In this document: piece by piece, positions 18,789 to 28,291 of the stretch
How positions within the stretch are numbered: the first letter of the stretch is position 1
Layout: every line of letters begins with the position of its first letter
DNA from: Acidobacteriota bacterium
Lineage (GTDB): Bacteria > Acidobacteriota > Terriglobia > Terriglobales > Acidobacteriaceae
Direction: 5' to 3'
DNA: 64,000 bases
Assembly (NCBI GenBank): GCA_003225455.1
Contig: QIAB01000032.1
Span: forward strand, 26,486 to 90,485
Made by a program: the position numbers and the translations under genes
The notes under the pieces: generated by a model
The model's database searches: none
What the model was told of the DNA's origin: nothing
The model's input: the letters and a program-made list of their open reading frames with translations, nothing else

Positions 18789-18808
18789 TGCGGACGCGCA
18801 GAGCCATG

Positions 18809-18814
18809 TAGAAT
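18809..18814 (+). promoter_or_regulatory. -10 hexamer TAGAAT before the kelch gene
   Basis: The hexamer ends 8 nt before ATG 18823 and no ribosome-binding site is present, again suggesting leaderless translation. No convincing -35 element is seen. Confidence 0.35.
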
Positions 18815-18822
18815 CTTCTGCG

Positions 18823-19884
18823 ATGACAAGATTCGTCGCATTCATTTTCGTCTTCTTTTTGGCCGCGCTTTTGTTCGCAGTTCCCCTACCTAAATTCGAG
18901 CCGCTTCCCACGGCGCTATCAAACAATGCCGTCGCAGAGGTTAAGAGCCGAGGATCGCTGCTGTTGTACTCCTTCATGGGCATCGGGCCGAAGAGAACCT
19001 GGGATGCGATCACAAACACGGGATACTATTTGGATATTGACACCGGGAAATGGAGCCTTACGCACCCGGTCCCCGGAACTGCGGGCCGGATTGGTGCAGT
19101 CGCCGCGGGAGTGCGCGAACACATATTTCTGTTCGGCGGCTATGCTGTCGATGCGCAGGGCGGCGAAATCACGGTCCCTGATGTCAACGTTTATGAGCCG
19201 CTGAGAGATCTCTGGTTTCGGGGAGCGGACATTCCAGTGCCAGTGGACGACTCCGTTGCAGGGGTTTACCGTGATCGCTTCATTTATTTGATCAGCGGGT
19301 GGTCAAAGACCGACGCGGTCCGCGATGTTCAGATATATGACGCGGAGAAGAATAAGTGGCTCCAGCGCACACCAATCCCTGGCACTCCTGTTTTCGGCCA
19401 TGCCGGCGGATTGGTTGGCGACACAATCGTCTACGTGGATGGCGCGCACAAGAACCCGTCAGCCGATCAGCCTAAATATGTTGCCAGCGACGAATGCTGG
19501 ATGGGCAAGATCGATCGTCACGATCCGACAAAAATTCAGTGGATGAAAATTCCCAGTCATCCGGGCAACGCGCGTTATCGCATTGCCGCCGGAAGCTCGG
19601 AAAAAGATCAAATGATCTATTTCTCAGGTGGGACGGACAATCCATACGACTTCAATGGAATAGGCTACGACGGCAAACCGTCCCAACCGTCGCCCGTGAC
19701 ATTCGCGTTTAATGCGCGCACGGGAAAGTGGGAGACCCTCAACGAAAACACACCGAACCCCACCATGGATCATCGTGGCTTGCTGGTGATACCAGAGGGC
19801 CTGGTCATTATCGGAGGGATGGAAAAAGGACAACAGATAACCGCACGCGTTGCCGTTCTGCCCAAACAGGTCAAGAGCAAATAA
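18823..19884 (+). CDS. Secreted kelch-repeat beta-propeller protein
   Basis: A 353-residue exported protein with signal peptide (1-20). Repeats of the kelch type are visible: IFLFGGYAVDAQGG, FIYLISGWSKTD, DTIVYVDGAHKN, MIYFSGGTDNPYD and GLVIIGGMEKGQ, each a hydrophobic strand followed by GG. This matches six-bladed galactose-oxidase/kelch propellers, including N-acetylneuraminate epimerase-like proteins. I cannot identify a catalytic residue, so binding or mutarotase activity is open. It stands alone between two convergently arranged groups. Confidence 0.78.
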   Translation: MTRFVAFIFVFFLAALLFAVPLPKFEPLPTALSNNAVAEVKSRGSLLLYSFMGIGPKRTWDAITNTGYYLDIDTGKWSLTHPVPGTAGRIGAVAAGVREHIFLFGGYAVDAQGGEITVPDVNVYEPLRDLWFRGADIPVPVDDSVAGVYRDRFIYLISGWSKTDAVRDVQIYDAEKNKWLQRTPIPGTPVFGHAGGLVGDTIVYVDGAHKNPSADQPKYVASDECWMGKIDRHDPTKIQWMKIPSHPGNARYRIAAGSSEKDQMIYFSGGTDNPYDFNGIGYDGKPSQPSPVTFAFNARTGKWETLNENTPNPTMDHRGLLVIPEGLVIIGGMEKGQQITARVAVLPKQVKSK

Positions 19885-19975
19885 ACTACCTCTTTCAAAC
19901 GTCCAAGCCCCGCGGCCTTCGCCCGGTTACACGAATTGACACTCCGCAAAAACCGAAGTAGTTTCTTGTTTAGTA

Positions 19976-20275
19976 ATGCTGCGGTCGTTTATGAAGCGTT
20001 GGCAGTGGGTTCTTCTCATCACCGAGCTGGCGTTGTTCGCCATTATCCTGATCCTGCCTCAAGTTGACCTGCCCGACTTCACGTTTCACGGCGGCACTGC
20101 GCCGGTAGCAATGAAGGCGCGCATCTCACCCTCGCCGATGCGGCTCGCAATCGCGATTGGAGCGACGGTCGCCGCTACCTCACATCCGGTGCAGCAACGT
20201 CTGGAGATTCCGGATTTTACCGCTCCTTCTACGGCCCATTCGCGGCTATCCCTGTTCTGCGTTCTGATCTGCTAG
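19976..20275 (+). CDS. Small single-pass membrane protein, hypothetical
   Basis: A 99-residue open frame with a strongly hydrophobic segment (VLLITELALFAIILILP, about residues 12-28) followed by a polar tail. The motif QVDLPDFTFHGGTAP after the membrane span looks protein-like rather than random. No homologue can be named with certainty. The start is ATG 19976, possibly ATG 19991. Codon usage resembles the neighbours. It is the only candidate gene in the 620 nt between the kelch and phosphatase genes. Confidence 0.5.
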   Translation: MLRSFMKRWQWVLLITELALFAIILILPQVDLPDFTFHGGTAPVAMKARISPSPMRLAIAIGATVAATSHPVQQRLEIPDFTAPSTAHSRLSLFCVLIC

Positions 20276-20290
20276 CCACAACTCACTCTG

Positions 20291-20310
20291 CTTTTCTTTA
20301 CGAAGAAAAG
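20291..20310. terminator. Weak hairpin after the small membrane-protein gene
   Basis: Perfect 8-bp inverted repeat CTTTTCTT/AAGAAAAG around a TACG tetraloop, 15 nt after the stop at 20275. The stem is A+T-rich and the following T-tract is short (TTT), so it would be a weak terminator at best. The rest of 20276-20507 holds nothing I recognise. Confidence 0.3.
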
Positions 20311-20507
20311 TTTGCTCCGCGCGGGCGTGCCTCTCTTCATCGGGGTGCGCGGAGCGAGCGGGGCAGCAGCTCCAGTTGTGGCGTCTGCCGGGATCTTGGA
20401 GAGGGACCCGGCCCCGGAACTGTCGAGCAGCTGCCCCGGCTTTGACAGGGGTTCAGCCGCGCAATCGGAACACGTGCTTTCACGGCAGGACTCTACCGCC
20501 CGGAGAT

Positions 20508-22676
20508 CTATCGCGCACGCGCCAAAACCAGCGTCACATCATCCGGCTGCTCGTTTGCGCCGATCCAGTCGTCTACAGCCGCGGTCACAATTTCGCTGAT
20601 TCGCGCCAGGGGCAGATGGCGGTTCTCCTGCACTAACTCAATGAGCCGCTGCTCGCCAAACTCGCCGAAGTCATTTTCCGGCTCGGTTACTCCATCGCTG
20701 TACGCCAGAAAGGTCTCACCGCGGTGAAGCTGCACTGTGGCTTCATCGTAGCTGACCTGCTCGAATAAACCGACCACCGTGCCCCCGCGATCCAGCCTGC
20801 GCAGTGAACCGTCTCCGCCCAAAATGATCGGTGGCAAGTGCCCGCCATTGCTATAGGTGAGCGTGCGGTCCCGCGCCTCATACATGCCCAGGAACAAGGT
20901 AGCGTACTTCTCCATGGGCGTGCTCTGGTAAAGCTGATGATTGAGCAGCGAAAGCATGGCCGAAGGGGATACCTCTAGGCCGCGCAAATCCGAGAACCCC
21001 ATTGCTGAGCTGGTACTCTGTCCTACCGCTACAGTTTCGCGCAGCACGGGAATGCCTTCGATGCTGTAGGCCCGCACGGCTGAGTGAATGGTCGCCATCA
21101 GGAGCGCCGCCGAAATACCTTTGCCGCTGATATCGCCCACCGCCAGAATCAGCCGGTCCGGATTCACAGTTAGGAAATCGTAATAATCTCCGCTGACCGT
21201 ACGCGCCGGCCGGCAAAAGCCATGCACCTCGAGTGAAGGCAATTGCGAAATCTGTTGCGGAAAAAGCATCGCTTGCACTTCCTGCGCAATGGCCAGCTCA
21301 TGCTCCAGCCTTTGTTTTGCTTTCTGCTCCTCGATCAGCTTTTCGATGGAAGCAGTCATCGAGTTGAAGGAATTAGCCAACGCAGCTAGCTGATCGCTCG
21401 ACTTCACCGGGATGCGGTGGCTGAACTCTCCCCGATTGATATGCTTTGTAGCTTGGTAAAGATGCGCCACGGCGCCAGTCACAGAGCGCGTCAACCGGGT
21501 GCCGATAAACAAGGCGAGCAGTTCGATGATGGAGAAAGTAATCGCTACGACAAATAAGATCAGCTCGACGCCACGAACGAAATCACCGAACGTGGCGAAC
21601 AAGCGGGCGTAGAGCATGGAAGGCCGAGTTTCGACGCGCAGCAGGGCGCCGACTTTTTTCTGTTGTCCAGTGACCCACTCAGTGACCGGAAGAGGCGTAC
21701 CAAAGGTGATGACTCGATCGAAAACGCCACTTGCTTCCGGCAACTGACCGGCCACAAACATGAGATGAAGTTCCTCCTGGCCGGTGCCCATTACCAGGCC
21801 ATTCTTGCTCTCGCTGATATTGACCGAATACTGATCTTCGCTTTTATCAGACCCTGGGGCCGCTTGAATGGGCGTCGGCCGCTGCTCGAAGTTAGCAGCA
21901 TAGAGCGCGATCTCTCCTAAATCAGCAGCAGTCTTGTCGAGAAGGTTACGATCCAGCTGTTCGCTTGAGATGACTACAAGTTTTCGCGAATTCGAATTCA
22001 ATACACTCGCGGACCGTAGATACAAGCCGCCGCGATCGCCCACAATTGCGCTGAAGTGAGGTCCTAAGAATGAAGGTATGTCGAAAGCAGGTGCCCCTTT
22101 TGTCCCCACACAAAGAGCGAGAAGCTTGCCGTTCTCCCATGCGCAAATTTCTCGCGGAGCGAATGAAGGATCGTTTCGCCTGAGTCCTTCGAGAGACTCC
22201 GCAGCCGGCGGCTGGCCGCGCGCAATCCGAGCCGCCAATTCATTTGCGATAGCGGCATTCACTGCCTGCAAGCTGCGCAGCCGCGAACTGAGGTCCGAGG
22301 TGACCACAAAATTCGCGAACTGCCCCGCAAAAAGGTAAATCGTGATGGACGCCATGGTCACCAGCAGCGCCACCGGAATCACGCCGATGAACATGTAGGT
22401 GACGATTAGGCGGTTCCGCAGTCGCCACAGCAATTTCGATCTGAGCCAACGAAAACCGAGGAAAACGAAAAGTCCAATCGCCGCAAAACTAAGAACGCTA
22501 ACCCATCCGCCCAGGCTTTGAGCGTAAGATACTTTGAAAATTCCAAGCAGCTTTTGTAAGGCGAACAGAGCAATATCGATCCCCAGCAGATACCAGGCGA
22601 TGCGCGCGATCCGGCTTTGAGGCAAAACGCCAGCTTCGCTGAGCCGCAAACGAATGTAACGGTAGGAAACTTCCAT
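20508..22676 (-). CDS. Membrane-bound SpoIIE/RsbU-type PP2C serine phosphatase with HAMP domain
   Basis: A 722-residue sensor phosphatase. Two membrane helices lie near residues 25-75 and another at about 95-120, followed by an extracytoplasmic domain (about 125-350). A further helix at about 365-390 leads into a HAMP segment (TRSVTGAVAHLYQATKHI) and a short coiled coil (LIEEQKAKQRLEHELAIA). The C-terminal PP2C/SpoIIE domain has the metal motifs SGDYYDF and GDISGKGISAALL, then YSNGGHLPP and AYSDGVTE. Such enzymes dephosphorylate anti-anti-sigma factors in partner-switching stress responses. No anti-sigma or STAS gene is adjacent. Confidence 0.92.
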   Translation of the reverse strand: MEVSYRYIRLRLSEAGVLPQSRIARIAWYLLGIDIALFALQKLLGIFKVSYAQSLGGWVSVLSFAAIGLFVFLGFRWLRSKLLWRLRNRLIVTYMFIGVIPVALLVTMASITIYLFAGQFANFVVTSDLSSRLRSLQAVNAAIANELAARIARGQPPAAESLEGLRRNDPSFAPREICAWENGKLLALCVGTKGAPAFDIPSFLGPHFSAIVGDRGGLYLRSASVLNSNSRKLVVISSEQLDRNLLDKTAADLGEIALYAANFEQRPTPIQAAPGSDKSEDQYSVNISESKNGLVMGTGQEELHLMFVAGQLPEASGVFDRVITFGTPLPVTEWVTGQQKKVGALLRVETRPSMLYARLFATFGDFVRGVELILFVVAITFSIIELLALFIGTRLTRSVTGAVAHLYQATKHINRGEFSHRIPVKSSDQLAALANSFNSMTASIEKLIEEQKAKQRLEHELAIAQEVQAMLFPQQISQLPSLEVHGFCRPARTVSGDYYDFLTVNPDRLILAVGDISGKGISAALLMATIHSAVRAYSIEGIPVLRETVAVGQSTSSAMGFSDLRGLEVSPSAMLSLLNHQLYQSTPMEKYATLFLGMYEARDRTLTYSNGGHLPPIILGGDGSLRRLDRGGTVVGLFEQVSYDEATVQLHRGETFLAYSDGVTEPENDFGEFGEQRLIELVQENRHLPLARISEIVTAAVDDWIGANEQPDDVTLVLARAR

Positions 22677-22814
22677 GAGGCAGAAGGATTATATGTCAGT
22701 GGGTTTACTCTGGATGTGGCGCACCTGTTTCTCCCGAGAAAGCCAAGCTACTGCAACAGGGCATACAGATTTTGCGGGTGTAATGCAATTGATAGGAATC
22801 CGCCTTCGCCCTGC

Positions 22815-22820
22815 TAAAAT
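22815..22820 (+). promoter_or_regulatory. -10-like TAAAAT six nt before a GTG start
   Basis: The hexamer ends only 6 nt before GTG 22827, the distance at which the transcript would begin on or next to the initiation codon. No Shine-Dalgarno is present. Confidence 0.35.
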
Positions 22821-22826
22821 CCCTGC

Positions 22827-23573
22827 GTGCCCGAAAAGTTGTTGATTGCCGTTTGTGTGGCCTGGTTGGCATATGCCAGTGCGCAACAAGCTTCCCAACC
22901 GCAAGTGAAGGTCAATATGCTGAACGTCTGCTCGCCTTCGGCGGATGACCAGCGCGAGATTTCATCCGCGCTGGCGCGTGTTCCCAAGCAACCTCTTTTC
23001 GCGCCTGATTTCGAAGTAGATCGCGGGCGCTCCAGCATGGCGGAAAATCCCAACTTCCTGCAACCCGGATCGGGCGCGCAGGTCTCCGCTGCGGATGACA
23101 TTGCCAAATGGGTTCGCATTCGACGCGAATTCTCCGTGCAGGCGTTGTTCTCAACCGTGCAGTACTCGTTCAGCGCCGATCCGAAGAACATGATTGAGAC
23201 GCTGGTCTTCCGGGTTCGTGACCCTAAGGACTTGATGCAGGTTTCCATCGAGGACGGCGCCTCCGCCGTAACCACGCCTGCGGCTATGCTGGCCACCAAC
23301 ACGCCCGCTACGCGAATCAAACTCGAGCGGTTTGGAAAGTCTTCGGTGGTTCTGGCTCGCTGTTACGCGACGGACCAAGGTCCGGCGCCCGATCAAAGCG
23401 CGTACGAGCCGCTGTTTCAAAGCGCATCTGCAATTGTGGCGAACTACCGAGGGCTGCTGGGCGCACGCCGTATGGTGCCGGAGGAATTGGCGCGCGTTGG
23501 CGCGGCAGCAAGCAGGCCGAAGCCCTTGGGAAAGAAGTCTGAGGCGAGAAAGCCCACATGCGGAGACAAGTGA
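22827..23573 (+). CDS. Secreted conserved hypothetical protein
   Basis: 248 residues with a signal peptide (ending SAQQ, about 20). The body contains two Cys-bearing segments (LNVCSP; VVLARCYATD) and a basic, Lys/Pro-rich tail ending KPTCGDK. The mid-region alternates charged and hydrophobic residues, consistent with a soluble alpha/beta domain. No named family is recognised. The GTG start is supported by the signal peptide and the adjacent -10 box. It precedes trxB by 130 nt on the same strand. Confidence 0.65.
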   Translation: MPEKLLIAVCVAWLAYASAQQASQPQVKVNMLNVCSPSADDQREISSALARVPKQPLFAPDFEVDRGRSSMAENPNFLQPGSGAQVSAADDIAKWVRIRREFSVQALFSTVQYSFSADPKNMIETLVFRVRDPKDLMQVSIEDGASAVTTPAAMLATNTPATRIKLERFGKSSVVLARCYATDQGPAPDQSAYEPLFQSASAIVANYRGLLGARRMVPEELARVGAAASRPKPLGKKSEARKPTCGDK

Positions 23574-23703
23574 ACTCTCTCTGCGTCCTTCGCGAAACGT
23601 TTGCGTCCTTCGCGTTTAGAGAACTTAGCTCGGGCTTCGTCAGTGTCCGAAAATCTGCAAGCTGCAACTAATTCGTGATTATTAAATCTAAACTCATAAA
23701 TCT

Positions 23704-24627
23704 ATGGATCACATCCGCAACGTAGTCATCATAGGATCTGGCTGCGCCGGGCACACCGCTGCCCTCTACACCGCGCGCGCTAATCTCAAGCCGCTGATTC
23801 TCGAAGGCCACGAGCCTGGAGGGCAACTGTCGCTTACCACGTTGGTAGAAAATTTCCCGGGCTTTCCCGAGGGAATTCAAGGTCCGGAGCTGATCGAAAA
23901 TATGCGCAAGCAAGCCGGACGCTTCGGGGCGCAATATCAGCTCGGCCACGTAGATCGCGTCGACTTGAGCGAGCGGCCGTTTGTGTTGCATGTCGGTCGA
24001 GAGACCATTCACACTCGGACGCTGATCATCGCCAGCGGCGCGTCGGCGCGCTGGTTAGGACTTCCAAGCGAACAGGCGCTAATCGGACACGGCGTGTCTT
24101 CCTGCGCCACCTGCGACGGTTTTTTCTTCTCGGGCAAGGAGATCGCAGTCGTCGGTGGCGGCGACTCGGCCATGGAAGAAGCCCTGTTTCTCACGCGATT
24201 CGCCACAAAGGTGACGCTTATTCATCGTCGGGAGGAGTTCCGCGCCTCGAAAATCATGCTCGACCGCGCCCGCCATAATGAGAAAATTCAATTCCTCACC
24301 AGCACAGTAGTTGAAGATGTCTACGATCCGGCGAAAGCCGAAGTAACCGGACTCAAGCTGCGCAACACTTCAACCAAAAAAGTTTGGGATTTCCCGGCCA
24401 GCGCGATGTTTCTCGGCATCGGACATATTCCCAATGCGCGCATGTTCGAAGGTCAACTCGACACCGACGCAGATGGCTATCTCGTGACCAAGAACAATGT
24501 CTTGACCCGCGTGCCCGGAGTTTATGCGTGCGGCGATGTCCAGGACCGGCGCTATCGCCAAGCCATCACCGCGGCCGGAACCGGCTGCATGGCGGCATTA
24601 GAGGCAGAGAGGTTTCTGGAAGAGTAA
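23704..24627 (+). CDS. trxB: Thioredoxin-disulfide reductase
   Basis: 307 residues, the usual length of the low-molecular-weight flavoenzyme that reduces thioredoxin with NADPH. The FAD-binding GSGCAG (11-16) differs from the common GSGPAG by one residue. The redox-active CATC is at 134-137, the NADPH-binding GGGDSAMEEA follows at about 157, and the C-terminal FAD motif VYACGDVQDRRYRQ is intact. ATG 23704 lacks a clear Shine-Dalgarno. It acts in cytoplasmic thiol homeostasis. An M20 hydrolase follows 40 nt later. Confidence 0.95.
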   Translation: MDHIRNVVIIGSGCAGHTAALYTARANLKPLILEGHEPGGQLSLTTLVENFPGFPEGIQGPELIENMRKQAGRFGAQYQLGHVDRVDLSERPFVLHVGRETIHTRTLIIASGASARWLGLPSEQALIGHGVSSCATCDGFFFSGKEIAVVGGGDSAMEEALFLTRFATKVTLIHRREEFRASKIMLDRARHNEKIQFLTSTVVEDVYDPAKAEVTGLKLRNTSTKKVWDFPASAMFLGIGHIPNARMFEGQLDTDADGYLVTKNNVLTRVPGVYACGDVQDRRYRQAITAAGTGCMAALEAERFLEE

Positions 24628-24666
24628 GGACGACGGGGAGTACCCACCCTCACTGTGGAGGCAAGC

Positions 24667-26100
24667 ATGTCACGAGAGCAATCAAACTGTGTTCGCATTG
24701 AAGAGATCCACAAATTAACTGCGCCTGGTTCCGGCCCCCAAAAATCTCAGAACGATTGGGCTTATCTGGCATCGTCTCTGCTGCTCGCAATCCTCACTGC
24801 CTCCATGTGGGCCCAGGTGGCCGCGCCTTCCGGCGAGGTGGAGACCGTATTCTCCCAAGCGCGTGCACTGTATGTGGACGTGCACCAAAATCCCGAACTT
24901 TCCGGGCACGAGATGCAAACGGCGGGGAAGTTGGCGAGCCGTCTTCGGGCCCTCGGTTACGAGGTCACAGAACACGTGGGGGGCAGCGGGATTGTCGCGC
25001 TGCTAAAAAATGGCCCCGGCCCAACCGTGATGCTGCGCACCGAGCTCGATGCGCTGCCCGTCGAGGAAAAAACCGGTTTGCCTTATGCCAGCAAGATGCG
25101 CACAAAAGATGACGCCGGCCGAGACGTCCCCGTGATGCACGCCTGCGGGCACGACCTGCACATGGCATCGCTCATGGGAACCGCCACGATCATGGCGAAC
25201 ACAAAGAGCGCCTGGCATGGAACGCTCATGCTGATCGGCCAGCCCGCGGAGGAGACGATTACCGGCGCCAAGAAAATGATCGACGACGGCTTGTTCACCC
25301 GTTTTCCCAAGCCTGACGTCGCCGTGGCGCTGCACACCAGCAACGAACTTCCAGCAGGAAAAGTTGGGATCGCCTCCGGCTATCGATACGCGAACGCCGA
25401 CTCCGTTCGCATCACAATCTACGGCAAGGGTGGACACGGCTCGGCGCCGCACACGACTGTTGATCCTATTGTGATCGCCGCCAGAACCATACTCGCGCTC
25501 CAGACCATCACGTCACGCGAGGTCAAGCCAGGAGAGGCGGCTGTGGTGACCGTGGGATACGTTCAGGCTGGCACGAAGAACAACATCATCCCCGACCAGG
25601 CCGAACTGGGACTCACTGTCCGCAGCTACAAGCCCGAAATTCGCAAGCAGGTTCTCGCGGCCATCTCGCGGATCACGAAGGCGGAGGCGCAAGCCGCCGG
25701 CGCACAGCGCGAGCCGTTGATCGAGCACTACGAAGCAACCGACGCCGTGTACAACGAGCCCGCGCTGGCACAACGGCTCAAACCTGTTCTCGAATCGGCA
25801 CTTGGCAAAGACAACGTTGCGGTTGCCGAGCCAATTATGGGCTCGGAGGATTTTTCCTACTTCATTGCCCAGGGCGTGCCGTCATTTTTCTTCGGGCTTG
25901 GCGGAGCGAATCCGCAGAAATATGCGCAAGCCAAAGCCGCGGGGGAAAACTTGCCCTCCAACCATTCTTCTCTGTTCGCTCCTGACCTCGATCCCGCGCT
26001 GCGCACCGGAATCGCCGCCGAAGTGGCAGTGCTGCGCAATCTTCTAAGCGGATCGGCGGAAGAGCTCCGCAAGTCAGCACAACAACAATCAAGCTACTAG
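24667..26100 (+). CDS. M20D-family amidohydrolase/peptidase, exported
   Basis: About 477 residues. An N-terminal hydrophobic stretch (WAYLASSLLLAILTASMWAQ) sits about 30 residues in and could be a long signal peptide or membrane anchor. The M20 di-metal site is complete: HACGHDLH, ETITGA, HTSNELP and the late MGSEDFSYF. The dimerisation lid contains GKGGHGSAPH. Relatives hydrolyse N-acyl or hippurate-type amides. ATG 24667 has GGAGG five nt upstream, preferred to the GTG at 24655 that overlaps this site. Confidence 0.88.
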   Translation: MSREQSNCVRIEEIHKLTAPGSGPQKSQNDWAYLASSLLLAILTASMWAQVAAPSGEVETVFSQARALYVDVHQNPELSGHEMQTAGKLASRLRALGYEVTEHVGGSGIVALLKNGPGPTVMLRTELDALPVEEKTGLPYASKMRTKDDAGRDVPVMHACGHDLHMASLMGTATIMANTKSAWHGTLMLIGQPAEETITGAKKMIDDGLFTRFPKPDVAVALHTSNELPAGKVGIASGYRYANADSVRITIYGKGGHGSAPHTTVDPIVIAARTILALQTITSREVKPGEAAVVTVGYVQAGTKNNIIPDQAELGLTVRSYKPEIRKQVLAAISRITKAEAQAAGAQREPLIEHYEATDAVYNEPALAQRLKPVLESALGKDNVAVAEPIMGSEDFSYFIAQGVPSFFFGLGGANPQKYAQAKAAGENLPSNHSSLFAPDLDPALRTGIAAEVAVLRNLLSGSAEELRKSAQQQSSY

Positions 26101-26136
26101 CGTGTGCCGAGGAGGGCAAAGCATTCTCACCCACAA

Positions 26137-26994
26137 TCAACTCCCTGAGTATTTAAAGAAACCCCTCCCGCTCTTTCTTCCCAGCCATCCCGCATCTACC
26201 ATCTTTATCAACAACGGACAGGGCCGATACTTCGGATCTCCGAGTCCAGCGTGTAGCACGCGCATGATGTCGAGGCACACATCGAGCCCAATAAAGTCCG
26301 CCAACGTCAGCGGCCCCATGGGATGCGCCATACCCAGCTTGAATACTTCATCCACCGCCTCGGCTGTGGCCACGCCTTCCATGACTGTATACATGGCCTC
26401 GTTAAGCAGTGGCATCAGCACGCGATTGGAAACAAACCCGGGGGCATCGTTCACTTCAACCGGCGATTTCTCGAGCTTCACTGCAAGATCACGAACTGTT
26501 TGAAACGTTTCATCGGAAGTCGCGAACCCACGAATCACTTCGACCAGCTTCATGACCGGCACCGGATTGAAAAAATGCATACCAATCACTTTGTCCGGCC
26601 GCTTTGTCAACGACGCAAGCCTGGTGATCGAAATCGAAGAAGTATTCGAGGCCAGAATTACCTCTGGGCGGCAGATGCGGTCGAGATCGCGAAACAGTTC
26701 AGCTTTTATTTCAAATTTCTCCGTGGCCGCCTCGACGACGAAATCGCACTCAGCAAGTCTGACTTGCTGGACTGTCGTCACGATTCTTGCCAGCGCAGCG
26801 GTCTTGTCCGCAGCCGTGATTTTATTTTTCGCGACCTCGCGTTCCAGATTGTTTGCGATCGTCTCAACCGCCCGGTCGAGGAACTTCTGTTCCACATCGC
26901 ACAGAGTCACGGAGTAGCCGCTGCGGGCAAATACATGGGCGATACCGTTACCCATGGTTCCAGCGCCCATGACGCCCACTGTCCCAATATCCAT
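26137..26994 (-). CDS. 3-hydroxyacyl-CoA (3-hydroxybutyryl-CoA) dehydrogenase
   Basis: 285 residues, the usual length for the monofunctional enzyme that oxidises L-3-hydroxyacyl-CoA with NAD. The Rossmann motif [14 protein letters not shown] is at residues 5-18; the catalytic region has NTSSISI and [13 protein letters not shown], with the catalytic His in MHFFNP. The C-terminal domain has [13 protein letters not shown] 26994 was chosen because GGAGAG lies just upstream; an in-frame GTG at 27009 precedes that site. It acts in fatty-acid beta-oxidation or butyrate metabolism; partner genes (acyl-CoA dehydrogenase, thiolase) lie far away near 62-64 kb. Confidence 0.93.
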   Translation of the reverse strand: MDIGTVGVMGAGTMGNGIAHVFARSGYSVTLCDVEQKFLDRAVETIANNLEREVAKNKITAADKTAALARIVTTVQQVRLAECDFVVEAATEKFEIKAELFRDLDRICRPEVILASNTSSISITRLASLTKRPDKVIGMHFFNPVPVMKLVEVIRGFATSDETFQTVRDLAVKLEKSPVEVNDAPGFVSNRVLMPLLNEAMYTVMEGVATAEAVDEVFKLGMAHPMGPLTLADFIGLDVCLDIMRVLHAGLGDPKYRPCPLLIKMVDAGWLGRKSGRGFFKYSGS

Positions 26995-27217
26995 AGCTCT
27001 CTCCGGCACTTAAGTGCGCCAGTCTAACACTCGACGTCGACCCCGCCCGGTCCAGCATTTAAGGTTCGCTTAAGTTTCAGAAAATAAATGGGTTCCGCGA
27101 AACTTAGGGCATCAAATCGTGTTTTCTCTAGCATCACAGTTTCAGTAGACCGGGACAGGCAGCGACAGGGAGGGCGGGGTGAAGGCCTCCAAGCCAGGTA
27201 ACCCGGTAGGAGGAATT

Positions 27218-27829
27218 ATGAAGAAATTCAGGATGGCAGCATTGGCATTGGCAATGACGCTGGCCTTCAGCGGCCTGGCGCTGGCTCGCGATCACGATGA
27301 TGACGATAACAACCGTCGCGACCGGCATCACGACCGCGACCGGGATCGTGACCGCGATCATGATCGCCGCTGGCGTGGCGACGGAGACCACGACCGTGAC
27401 GATGGCTACAATCGCGGATGGTGGCACCGTCGCAACAATGATCATGATCGGGATGACGGTTATTACAACAATGGGGGATGGTGGCATCGGCGCCAAAATG
27501 ATCACGACGCCGACGATGGCTATTACAACCGTGGCGGTGGATGGTATGGGTATCCGACTGGTGGCTACGGCTACCCCGGCGGAGTCTATAGCCGTGGTGG
27601 GTACGGCGGCGGCGGGTACAACATCGGCTACCAGGATGGCTCAAACCAGGCTCGCAGGGATGTAGCCCAGAACAAACCTTTCAATCCGAATCCGCGCAAT
27701 GGCAATCACTCTGATCGTGGCTATAACCGCTCGTATGGGGACAAGTACGCATACCAGGACCAGTACCTGCGGGGCTATCAGGCAGGCTACCAGGGCAACT
27801 TCCGCGGCACGCGCGGTTGGGCGTACTAA
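27218..27829 (+). CDS. Secreted Asp/His/Arg- and Gly/Tyr-rich repeat protein
   Basis: 203 residues. After a signal peptide (1-23) the mature protein begins with a DHDDDD stretch and an HDRDRDRDRDHDRR stretch. Three imperfect repeats of about 19 residues follow, each of the form DHDRDDGY-N-GWWHRR-N. Next is a Gly/Tyr-rich segment (about 110-145) and a C-terminal domain with repeated GYQ motifs. The His/Asp density suggests divalent-metal binding or a coat-like role; this is inference. ATG 27218 has a consensus AGGAGG six nt upstream. It is monocistronic, with its own terminator. Confidence 0.8.
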   Translation: MKKFRMAALALAMTLAFSGLALARDHDDDDNNRRDRHHDRDRDRDRDHDRRWRGDGDHDRDDGYNRGWWHRRNNDHDRDDGYYNNGGWWHRRQNDHDADDGYYNRGGGWYGYPTGGYGYPGGVYSRGGYGGGGYNIGYQDGSNQARRDVAQNKPFNPNPRNGNHSDRGYNRSYGDKYAYQDQYLRGYQAGYQGNFRGTRGWAY

Positions 27830-27832
27830 GCA

Positions 27833-27855
27833 CTGTTCTGACTCAGTCAGAACAG
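27833..27855. repeat. Perfect 23-nt palindrome ahead of the terminator
   Basis: CTGTTCTGACT at 27833-27843 and AGTCAGAACAG at 27845-27855 are exact reverse complements around one central C. It starts 4 nt after the stop codon at 27829 and is followed by the G+C-rich terminator. It could be an extra RNA hairpin or a protein-binding site. Confidence 0.6.
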
Positions 27856-27857
27856 AC

Positions 27858-27888
27858 AAGCCGCCGGAAGTTCCCGGCGGCTTTTTTC
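27858..27888 (+). terminator. Rho-independent terminator
   Basis: Ten-bp stem AAGCCGCCGG/CCGGCGGCTT with a 6-nt loop, followed by six T residues ending at 27887. It terminates the Asp/His-rich protein gene. Confidence 0.92.
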
Positions 27889-28041
27889 TAACCACAACGC
27901 CGCTCACGTTTGTGATAAGCCTCGCCGCTGAGTTGGCGCATCCCCTACAATCGCCTGAGCACTTCCAGCGCAATCACCTTTGGCCCCAGTAAGAGCGCTC
28001 CGAGAACGATCATGAACTATCTCTGCGCCGAACCCCGCAAT

Positions 28042-28251
28042 TTACTCCTTGGTTTGGCCCTGATCGGCCGGGGCATTAGCAGCTATTGCGGTAGCCGACT
28101 TCTCTTCCTCGACTTTCATGGCCGCCTTGAAGCCGCGGATACCCTCTCCGATTCCTTTGCCAAGTTCGGGAAGCTTCTTGGGGCCGAATACCAGCAGCGC
28201 AATTCCGAAAATAACCAGTAGATGCATAGGTTGAAACAATCCTTCAAACAT
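28042..28251 (-). CDS. tatA: Twin-arginine translocase subunit TatA/TatE
   Basis: 69 residues with the TatA signature: a short N-terminal hydrophobic helix (LLVIFGIALLVFGP), the FGPKKLPELGKGIGEGI hinge and amphipathic helix, then a charged tail. TatA oligomerises to form the pore that exports folded proteins. A consensus AGGAGG precedes ATG 28251. Two genes in the same minus-strand group (at 28961-30171 and 31288-32274) encode proteins with twin-arginine signals, which fits a local Tat theme. tatB and tatC are not in the window. Confidence 0.95.
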   Translation of the reverse strand: MFEGLFQPMHLLVIFGIALLVFGPKKLPELGKGIGEGIRGFKAAMKVEEEKSATAIAANAPADQGQTKE

Positions 28252-28291
28252 AGGTCCTCCTTGAACTGCGATGAGAAGACGTCAAGTCACG

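Noticed and set aside
20312-20636. Plus-strand frames of 86-95 residues after the small membrane gene
   Set aside because: Arg/Pro-rich, overlapping each other and the end of the phosphatase gene, with no start signals.
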